NCBI RefSeq assembly: GCF_014931275.1
Contig: NZ_CP063110.1
Location: 1,782,001-1,846,000 of the forward strand
Direction: 5' to 3'
DNA length: 64,000 nt
From: Haemophilus parainfluenzae
GTDB taxonomy: Bacteria; Pseudomonadota; Gammaproteobacteria; Enterobacterales; Pasteurellaceae
Under the pieces are notes generated by a model. It saw only the letters and a list, made by a program, of their open reading frames with translations. It searched no databases and was not told where the DNA came from. Positions 57,805 through 64,000 of this stretch are shown one piece after another. Each line of letters begins with the position of its first letter. Within the stretch, counting starts at the first letter, position 1. The position numbers and the translations under genes were made by a program.

Positions 57805-58593
57805 ATGGGTTTCTTAACTGGTAAACGTATTTTAGTAACAGGTCTTGCAAGCAACCGTTCTATCGCTTACGGGATTGCAAAAGCAATGAAAGAACAAGGC
57901 GCTGAACTTGCTTTCACTTATTTAAACGATAAATTACAACCACGCGTAGAAGAATTTGCAAAAGAATTTGGTTCTGACATCGTATTACCTTTAGACGTAG
58001 CGACCGATGAAAGCATCCAAAACTGCTTTGCTGAATTAAGCAAACGTTGGGAAAAATTTGATGGTTTCGTACACGCTATCGCATTCGCACCAGGCGACCA
58101 ATTAGATGGTGATTACGTAAACGCAGCAACTCGTGAAGGCTACCGTATCGCTCACGATATCAGTGCATTCAGCTTCGTTGCTATGGCACAAGCAGCACGT
58201 CCTTACTTAAATCCAAATGCAGCATTATTAACCCTTTCTTACTTAGGTGCAGAGCGCGCGATTCCTAACTACAACGTCATGTGTTTAGCGAAAGCGTCTC
58301 TTGAAGCGGCAACTCGCGTAATGGCGGCTGATTTAGGTAAAGAAGGTATTCGTGTGAATGCGATCTCTGCTGGTCCTATCCGTACCTTAGCAGCATCAGG
58401 TATTAAAAACCTCAAGAAAATGCTTTCTGCATTTGAGAAAACCGCAGCGTTACGCCGCACTGTTACTATCGAAGATGTGGGTAACTCTGCAGCATTCTTA
58501 TGCTCTGATTTAGCATCTGGTATTACCGGTGAAATCGTTCACGTCGATGCAGGTTTCAGCATCACTGCAATGGGCGAATTAGGCGAAGAATAA
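57805..58593 (+). CDS. fabI: Enoyl-ACP reductase FabI
   Basis: A 262-residue NADH-dependent reductase that completes each fatty acid elongation cycle and is the triclosan target. Features: the N-terminal [19 protein letters not shown], the [14 protein letters not shown] region and the catalytic [19 protein letters not shown] (Tyr-x6-Lys). Length is standard. AGGAAA precedes the ATG. It is transcribed alone, ending at a hairpin, followed by rnb. Confidence 0.97.
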   Translation: MGFLTGKRILVTGLASNRSIAYGIAKAMKEQGAELAFTYLNDKLQPRVEEFAKEFGSDIVLPLDVATDESIQNCFAELSKRWEKFDGFVHAIAFAPGDQLDGDYVNAATREGYRIAHDISAFSFVAMAQAARPYLNPNAALLTLSYLGAERAIPNYNVMCLAKASLEAATRVMAADLGKEGIRVNAISAGPIRTLAASGIKNLKKMLSAFEKTAALRRTVTIEDVGNSAAFLCSDLASGITGEIVHVDAGFSITAMGELGEE

Positions 58594-58614
58594 TTTTTCG
58601 TACAATCTATTTTT

Positions 58615-58640
58615 AGGCAGGCTTTTCAGTCTGCCTTTTC
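58615..58640 (+). terminator. Terminator after fabI
   Basis: AGGCAG (58615-58620) and CTGCCT (58631-58636) arms around a ten-base loop, then a T/C-rich run that also covers the start of the rnb leader. Confidence 0.7.
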
Positions 58641-58659
58641 TCTTTTTTTAAATATAACT

Positions 58660-60639
58660 ATGTTCCAAGATAATCCACTACTCGCACAACTTAAGCAACA
58701 AATCCACGATAGCAAAGAACACGTTGAAGGCGTGGTAAAAAGTACTGATAAAGCTTATGGTTTTTTAGAGTGCGATAAAAAAAGCTACTTTATTGCCCCC
58801 CCTGCAATGAAAAAAGTGATGCATGGTGACAAAATCAAAGCCACCATTGAAAAGCAAGGCGATAAAGAGCAAGCTGAACCTGAAGAATTAATTGAGCCAA
58901 TGCTCACGCGCTTTATTGCCAAAGTGCGGTTCAATAAAGACAAGAAATTGCAAGTTTTGGTTGATCATCCAAGTATCAACCAACCCATTGGTGCGCAACA
59001 AGCCAAATCCGTCAAAGAAGAATTACAAGAAGACGACTGGGTTGTCGCAAATTTGAAAACGCACCCATTACGTGATGATCGCTTTTTCTATGCCACCATC
59101 AATCAATTTATTTGCCGTGCTGATGATGAATTAGCCCCTTGGTGGGTCACATTGGCTCGTCATGAACAATCTCGTCATCCTGTGCAAGGTGCAGAGAGTT
59201 ATGAAATGTTAGATCAACAAACACGTGAAGATCTGACCGCACTTCATTTTGTCACCATTGACTCTGAAAGCACTCAGGATATGGACGATGCCCTTTACAT
59301 CGAACCTGTCGAGCAAAATGGTACGCAAACCGGCTGGCGATTAGTCGTTGCCATTGCGGATCCAACAGCTTACATTGCATTAGATTCACAAATTGAAAAA
59401 GACGCTAAACAGCGTTGTTTCACCAATTATTTGCCTGGCTTCAACATTCCTATGTTGCCTCGTGAATTATCTGATGAATTATGTTCATTAATGGCAAATG
59501 AAACTCGTCCTGCATTAGTGTGTTACATTGAAACGGATCTTGCAGGTAACATCACGGCTAAACCGAATTTTGTGTCTGCTTATGTGCAATCTAAAGCGAA
59601 ATTAGTCTATAACAAGATCTCAGATTATTTAGAACAAGTACCGGATGCATGGCAACCGGAAACACCAAAAATTGCACAGCAAATTGATTGGTTACATCAA
59701 TTTACTAAAGCACGTATTCAATGGCGTAAAACGCATTCTCTTTTATTTAAAGAGAAACCGGATTACTCCTTTATTCTCGCTGAAAATGGCAAAGTGAAAG
59801 AAATTAAAGCGGAATATCGTCGTATTGCAAATCAAATCGTGGAAGAATCCATGATTATTGCTAATATCTGTGCGGCTCAATTCTTAGCTGAACAAGCGCA
59901 AACCGGTATTTTTAATACACACTCTGGGTTTGATAAGAAATTCTTAGAAAACGCACATAATTTCTTAATGGCAAATTTAGCTAATGAAGAAAATCAAGCC
60001 GAGCTTGCTGAACGCTATTCGGTAGAAAATTTGGCAACCTTAAAGGGTTATTGCCAAATGCGTCATGATATTGAACCGATTGAAGGTGACTATTTAGAAT
60101 TCCGTTTACGTCGTTATTTAACCTTTGCGGAATTTAAATCAGAACTTGCTCCACATTTTGGGCTTGGATTAGAAGGTTATGCAACTTGGACATCGCCTAT
60201 CCGTAAATATTCCGATATGGTGAACCATCGTTTAATTAAAGCCGTGCTCACACAGCAAGCTTGTGAAAAACCACAAGATGAAGTCCTTGCTCGCTTACAA
60301 GAAGCCCGTCGTCAAAATCGCTTGGTTGAACGTGATATTGCAGACTGGTTATATTGTCGCTATCTTGCTGATAAAGTCGCAGAAAATGCTGAATTTGATG
60401 CAGAAGTGCAAGATGTGATGCGTGGTGGTTTACGTGTCCAATTATTGGAAAATGGCGCATCTATGTTCGTACCGGCCTCCACATTGCATCCAAATAAAGA
60501 TGAAATGCAAGTGAATGCTGATGAATTGGCACTGTATATTCAAGGGGAACGCCGTTACAAAATCGGTGATTTAGTGAAAGTGAAACTTACCGAGGTTCGA
60601 GAAGAAACTCGCAGTATTATCGGTCAGTTAATCATTTAA
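58660..60639 (+). CDS. rnb: Exoribonuclease II (RNase II)
   Basis: A 659-residue 3'-5' exoribonuclease that degrades unstructured RNA. It has two N-terminal cold-shock domains (about residues 20-170), the catalytic RNB domain with VTIDSESTQDMDDALYIEP and LPRELSDELCSLMANE, then a C-terminal S1 domain (about 560-645). Length is near E. coli RNase II (644), shorter than RNase R. fabI-rnb order is as I recall for H. influenzae HI1734-HI1733. Canonical USS at 58919 and 59237. Confidence 0.96.
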   Translation: MFQDNPLLAQLKQQIHDSKEHVEGVVKSTDKAYGFLECDKKSYFIAPPAMKKVMHGDKIKATIEKQGDKEQAEPEELIEPMLTRFIAKVRFNKDKKLQVLVDHPSINQPIGAQQAKSVKEELQEDDWVVANLKTHPLRDDRFFYATINQFICRADDELAPWWVTLARHEQSRHPVQGAESYEMLDQQTREDLTALHFVTIDSESTQDMDDALYIEPVEQNGTQTGWRLVVAIADPTAYIALDSQIEKDAKQRCFTNYLPGFNIPMLPRELSDELCSLMANETRPALVCYIETDLAGNITAKPNFVSAYVQSKAKLVYNKISDYLEQVPDAWQPETPKIAQQIDWLHQFTKARIQWRKTHSLLFKEKPDYSFILAENGKVKEIKAEYRRIANQIVEESMIIANICAAQFLAEQAQTGIFNTHSGFDKKFLENAHNFLMANLANEENQAELAERYSVENLATLKGYCQMRHDIEPIEGDYLEFRLRRYLTFAEFKSELAPHFGLGLEGYATWTSPIRKYSDMVNHRLIKAVLTQQACEKPQDEVLARLQEARRQNRLVERDIADWLYCRYLADKVAENAEFDAEVQDVMRGGLRVQLLENGASMFVPASTLHPNKDEMQVNADELALYIQGERRYKIGDLVKVKLTEVREETRSIIGQLII

Positions 60640-60664
60640 TGACCACCTCCCTTCTAACACTAGA

Positions 60665-60699
60665 AATACCGCTCGTTACACAATGAGCGGTATTTTTTC
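60665..60699 (+). terminator. Terminator after rnb
   Basis: AATACCGCTC / GAGCGGTATT perfect ten-base stem with a ten-base loop, followed by TTTTT. Confidence 0.9.
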
Positions 60700-60758
60700 T
60701 AGCGCCGAAGTTGTGACAATATTTTATAGATGGTATCAAATAAAGGAATTTTGGAGAT

Positions 60759-60821
60759 ATATTGAAGATATTCAATATCTAGGAGAGGTATATGATATCC
60801 CCGCCTTGAAGAGCGGGGATA
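60759..60821. repeat. Two palindromes in the gap before the PTS gene
   Basis: ATATTGAA/TTCAATAT with four bases between (60759-60778) and TATCCCCGC/GCGGGGATA with eight bases between (60796-60804 and 60813-60821). Neither is followed by a clean T-run. GC-rich hairpins of the second kind also occur at IS200/IS605-type ends, but no transposase is present. They may simply end the PTS operon. Confidence 0.5.
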
Positions 60822-60841
60822 AAATTAGCATTTAGGTTGAA

Positions 60842-62506
60842 TTACATTTTAGGAATATCAACGCCAGATGAAAGCACGTCTTGAATATCCGATTTTAAGA
60901 CATCTGCTTTTGGCCCATAAATCGCTTGGATACCAGATCCTTTCACAATAAAGCCCATTGCACCCGCTTGTTTCCAGCTTGCTTCATCACCCACTAAATC
61001 TGGATTATGTACAGTGATACGTAAACGTGTCATACAAGCATCAACATCCGCGATATTATTACGTCCGCCAAGTAAGTTGATGATTTGAATAACTTGTGCG
61101 CTAGCATTCGCCACTTTTGGTTCATCGCTAGAAGCTTCATCTGAACCTTTTGCATCATAGTTACCATTACGGCCTGCTGTGGCAAGGTTAAATTTCTTAA
61201 TCATAAAGTTTGCGATAAAGAACATGGCAACGGCAAAGAGGATAGATACCCAAATAAAGTTGAGCACATCCATACCAATGCCTGCTTTAATTGCCATTGG
61301 TGTACGCGTTAAGAACTCAATGTTACCGAATGAATGCACACGTAAGTCCACAATATCTGCCATGGCGAAAGCACAACCTTGTACTAAAGCATAAACAATA
61401 TAAAGTGGTAATGCGACAAACATAAACATGTATTCGATTGGCTCTGTTACCCCTGTTAAGAACACCGCAAGTGCTGATGAAAGGAAAATACCTTTATAGA
61501 GTTTTTTCTTGTCTTCATCCACATTGATATACATTGCGAGAGTCAAGCCCATTAAGATACCAGTTGAACCAATCATTTGTCCTACTTTAAATCGAGCAGG
61601 TGTCACGGTTGAAAGAAGTTCGTTATATTGGGTTAAGTTACCCGCATCTTTAAGGTTAATTAAGTCAGTCACCCAGGCAAGCCACAGTGGGTCTTGGCCA
61701 AATACTTGTTTACCTTGTTGTGCACCGGTTAAGAACTCATAAGTACCGCCTAATGAAGTGTAGTTCATTGGGATAGTCAACATATGATGTAAACCAAATG
61801 GAAGCAACAGACGTTCTAAGGTACCATAAATAAATGGTGCTAAAATTGGCGCTGAGTTTTGTGAGTTCGCAATCCATTGACCGAAATGGTTAATTCCAGT
61901 TTGAACTAAAGGCCAGAATAGCGATAAAACGATAGCGACTAATACAGAACGATAAATGACAACGAAAGGAACAAAACGTTTACCATTAAAGAAAGTGAGT
62001 ACTTCAGGTAATTTACGGAAATTGTAGTAACTATTGAAGGTTGTTGCCCCCACAAAACCCGCAATAATACCGACGAATACCCCCATATTCAACGCAGGCT
62101 GTCCTAGAATATTCACAAAGTAATGTGCAACTGGGATTTCTCCTGCAAATACGGTACTTACGTGAGCATTTGGATCGGCTAGCATTTCAATCTTCACACC
62201 GAAAAAGTGACCAGTGATTAAGTTAATTAAAATGAAAGCAAGGCCCGCTGCAAATGCCCCACCTGCTCGCTCATTTGCCCAGCTACCACCAATTGCTAAA
62301 GCAAATAATAAATGAAGATTACCGATAATCCCCCAACCAATTTGAGCGATAATGTTTCCGACACGCGCTAGCCATTCTGCGTCACTAATCAAAGGCAGTG
62401 AGTTACCAATACTCACCATTAAACCCGCTGCTGGCATAACGGCAATCACAACCATTAGGCATTTACCGAATTTTTGCCAAAACTCAAAACTGAGTAGTTT
62501 TTTCAT
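60842..62506 (-). CDS. malX: PTS glucose/maltose family transporter, EIICB
   Basis: A 554-residue PTS permease. The IIC membrane domain (residues about 1-410, about ten helices, with GTLERLLLPFGLHHMLTIP and GVTEPIEYMFMF substrate motifs) is followed by a linker and a IIB domain (about 470-545) with the phosphorylated cysteine in VDACMTRLRITV. It has no IIA domain, so it depends on a separate IIA such as Crr. The IIC resembles PtsG, MalX and the Gram-positive maltose permease MalT; sugar specificity is not provable from sequence, and trehalose or glucose are alternatives. It follows the phosphatase gene by ten bases. No canonical USS is seen in this 3-kb operon. Confidence 0.8.
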   Translation of the reverse strand: MKKLLSFEFWQKFGKCLMVVIAVMPAAGLMVSIGNSLPLISDAEWLARVGNIIAQIGWGIIGNLHLLFALAIGGSWANERAGGAFAAGLAFILINLITGHFFGVKIEMLADPNAHVSTVFAGEIPVAHYFVNILGQPALNMGVFVGIIAGFVGATTFNSYYNFRKLPEVLTFFNGKRFVPFVVIYRSVLVAIVLSLFWPLVQTGINHFGQWIANSQNSAPILAPFIYGTLERLLLPFGLHHMLTIPMNYTSLGGTYEFLTGAQQGKQVFGQDPLWLAWVTDLINLKDAGNLTQYNELLSTVTPARFKVGQMIGSTGILMGLTLAMYINVDEDKKKLYKGIFLSSALAVFLTGVTEPIEYMFMFVALPLYIVYALVQGCAFAMADIVDLRVHSFGNIEFLTRTPMAIKAGIGMDVLNFIWVSILFAVAMFFIANFMIKKFNLATAGRNGNYDAKGSDEASSDEPKVANASAQVIQIINLLGGRNNIADVDACMTRLRITVHNPDLVGDEASWKQAGAMGFIVKGSGIQAIYGPKADVLKSDIQDVLSSGVDIPKM

Positions 62507-62516
62507 ATCAATCCTC

Positions 62517-63308
62517 CTACAAGATGAGATCTACTTCTACGCCAAAATGGTCGGAAACAATCGGTTTATTTTTCCCATTAAAAATAACCTGACTGGATAA
62601 AACCTTTTTTGCCTGATTTAAAAAAATATAATCTAATCGCTTTTCTTGACTATGGCCTTTCCAGCCGTCAATCGCTTTCTCTACAGTGATGCCACTATCC
62701 TTCTGTTCTGCCATTTCAAATGTATCGAATAAGCCTAAGGATTTAATTTGTTGGTAAGCTTGCTGGTCGCTTATTGCATCAGTATTGAAATCGCCCATCA
62801 AGATTTTAAGATTCGCACTTTGACTCCGTTCTACAATATAACGAACATTATCGAGTTGGTTTTCCCCATCACAATTTGGCAAATTGATATGGCAAGAATA
62901 ACATTCAATTAACTGTCCTTGATATTCTACCGTCAAGCCAATGATTTTACGCGAAAGAATTGAGTCAAGACGTTGATGTTGGCTACAATAAAACGCATCA
63001 ACATCATAAACAGGCAAACGGGTTAAAAACGCAATGCCTTCATCATATTTATCGTAACCAATATGCGAATTGCTCCAAAAAAGCGAATATTTTTGTGCAA
63101 CGCGTTGATTGATTTTATTCAACAGAATGACACCATAGTTATCTTGCTTTAATGTTGGCGAAATCGCAGAAGCCGACATCAATTGATTAACCTCTTGTAA
63201 GGCAATGATGTCATAGCCCTTTTCTACAATAGTATCAGCAAGAATCTCTATTTTTTCCGCTTGGTTAGCTTCTAACCAAGCGTGTACATTCAGGGTAAGT
63301 AGTTTCAT
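62517..63308 (-). CDS. EEP-family phosphatase, MapP-like candidate
   Basis: A 263-residue cytosolic endonuclease/exonuclease/phosphatase superfamily protein without signal or membrane segment. Motifs: MKLLTLNVHAWLEANQ (metal Asn), IIALQEVNQL (catalytic Glu), ILMGDFNTDAI and SDHFGVEV (catalytic His at the C terminus). I chose ATG 63308, which follows GGGGG by six bases and is ten bases after the phosphorylase stop. It lies between a phosphorylase and a maltose-type PTS gene. Enterococcus MapP, found beside its maltose PTS, dephosphorylates maltose 6'-phosphate and is, as far as I recall, of this superfamily. I therefore infer a sugar-phosphate phosphatase, but a nuclease cannot be excluded. 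Confidence 0.75.
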   Translation of the reverse strand: MKLLTLNVHAWLEANQAEKIEILADTIVEKGYDIIALQEVNQLMSASAISPTLKQDNYGVILLNKINQRVAQKYSLFWSNSHIGYDKYDEGIAFLTRLPVYDVDAFYCSQHQRLDSILSRKIIGLTVEYQGQLIECYSCHINLPNCDGENQLDNVRYIVERSQSANLKILMGDFNTDAISDQQAYQQIKSLGLFDTFEMAEQKDSGITVEKAIDGWKGHSQEKRLDYIFLNQAKKVLSSQVIFNGKNKPIVSDHFGVEVDLIL

Positions 63309-63318
63309 TGCTTCCCCC

Positions 63319-64000
63319 TTAGCCCTCACAATGCCAGATGTCTGCATTATATTGAGCAATAGTACGATCTGATGAGAAAAAGCCCGCTTTTGCGATATTG
63401 TGAACTACTTTCTCATTCCAACTATCTTGATCTTCATAATCTGCTAAGATTTGTTCTTTCGCGTCGACATAAGCATTAAAGTCAATTAACGTCATAAACC
63501 AGTCTTTATTTAATAACTCGTTATAAAGACGTTCTAAACGTGTTTTATTACCTAATTTCACCACCGCAGGATTAAGAATAAAATCAACCGCTCTTTTAAT
63601 CTCTTTGTCGTTTTCATAATACTCTTTTGAAACATAACCTGCTGTTTCATAAAGTTTAATAATGCTTTCTGAGTCTTTACCGAATGTATAGATATTTTCA
63701 GCACCTGCTAATTCTGCAATTTCAACATTAGCGCCATCCATTGTGCCTAGTGTTAACGCCCCATTAAGCATAAATTTCATATTCCCTGTACCGGAAGCTT
63801 CTTTAGAGGCAAGTGAAATTTGCTCTGAAATATCGGTTGCAGGAATCAGTTTTTCCGCTACGCTCACATTATAGTTTTCCACCAAATGCACGTTTAAATA
63901 CTTATTCACTTTAGGATCATTATTGATTAACTCAGATAAGCAAAGAATTAAATGAATAATATCCTGTGCAATCACGTAAGCTGGTGCGGCTTTTCCACCA
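63319..64000 (-). CDS. glgP: Glycogen/maltodextrin phosphorylase, C-terminal part
   Basis: The reading frame is open to the window edge (about 227 residues seen); the gene starts outside the window. The GT35 signature [27 protein letters not shown] carries the PLP-binding lysine, and [19 protein letters not shown] is the typical C terminus. The enzyme cleaves alpha-1,4-glucan ends with phosphate to glucose-1-phosphate. No glg genes are visible; the neighbours (phosphatase, PTS) suggest the maltodextrin role, Mal[15 protein letters not shown] resembles Firmicutes sequences as much as E. coli ones, hinting at transfer, which I cannot test. Confidence 0.9.
   Translation of the reverse strand, partial: GGKAAPAYVIAQDIIHLILCLSELINNDPKVNKYLNVHLVENYNVSVAEKLIPATDISEQISLASKEASGTGNMKFMLNGALTLGTMDGANVEIAELAGAENIYTFGKDSESIIKLYETAGYVSKEYYENDKEIKRAVDFILNPAVVKLGNKTRLERLYNELLNKDWFMTLIDFNAYVDAKEQILADYEDQDSWNEKVVHNIAKAGFFSSDRTIAQYNADIWHCEG

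Overview
The window looks like a chromosomal segment of a Haemophilus species. H. parainfluenzae or a close relative is my best guess, made from gene content and from remembered H. influenzae proteins rather than from a search. By eye there are roughly 35 copies of the 9-base Haemophilus DNA uptake word AAGTGCGGT or its complement, in genes and, as inverted pairs, in terminators. The DNA is A+T-rich, and nearly every housekeeping gene resembles a Pasteurellaceae protein. I see no tRNA, rRNA, CRISPR array, prophage or intact insertion sequence.

Layout. 0-5.3 kb: lptG (partial) and lptF (LPS export), divergent pepA, an EEP-family membrane-anchored protein, and ytfE (di-iron Fe-S repair protein) behind a near-perfect FNR box. 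5.4-11.5 kb: LTA-synthase-like sulfatase, a short malic enzyme, a DUF1919-type protein, rsuA and a Bcr/CflA efflux pump. 11.5-16.6 kb: AGCS sodium/alanine symporter, nagK, pgpB, ribA, a 47-residue lipoprotein, and queC behind a preQ1-I riboswitch. 16.8-23.5 kb: parE, a copper nitrite reductase, parC and gltS, with the nitrite reductase sitting between the two topoisomerase IV subunits. 23.5-34.1 kb: folC, accD, truA, rplY, dedA, ribE, norM, rng, putP and cmoB. 34.1-35.5 kb: two A+T-rich orphan genes (HEAT-like and ankyrin repeats). 35.5-39.1 kb: rlmM, gcvA, the sRNA GcvB and ilvE. 39.2-42.7 kb: the sodium-pumping oxaloacetate decarboxylase operon oadGAB behind a class II-type CRP site. 42.8-46.9 kb: a 1149-residue LplT-PlsC-acyl-ACP synthetase fusion with a MerR-type regulator. 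47.0-54.2 kb: a peptide-binding lipoprotein, a DUF454 protein, prlC, rpsO, hldE and lpxL. 54.2-56.9 kb: a USS-free accessory island (unknown 195-residue protein, leucine-rich-repeat protein, protein with 19-residue tandem repeats, a long perfect hairpin) and a candidate small RNA. 57-60.7 kb: NIF3-family protein, fabI and rnb. 60.8-64 kb: an apparent operon of glycogen/maltodextrin phosphorylase (partial), EEP-family phosphatase and glucose/maltose-type PTS IICB.

Genes that work together. ytfE and the nitrite reductase both concern nitrogen oxides: one makes NO, the other repairs NO damage. OadGAB and the malic enzyme act at the oxaloacetate/malate/pyruvate node. lptFG, lpxL, hldE, pgpB and the LplT-Aas fusion act in envelope lipid and LPS metabolism. 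The last three genes suggest a route in which a PTS imports and phosphorylates maltose, an EEP phosphatase removes the phosphate, and a phosphorylase feeds glucose-1-P to glycolysis. A comparable logic is known from the MapP enzyme of Enterococcus faecalis. For me this is the most interesting hypothesis in the window.
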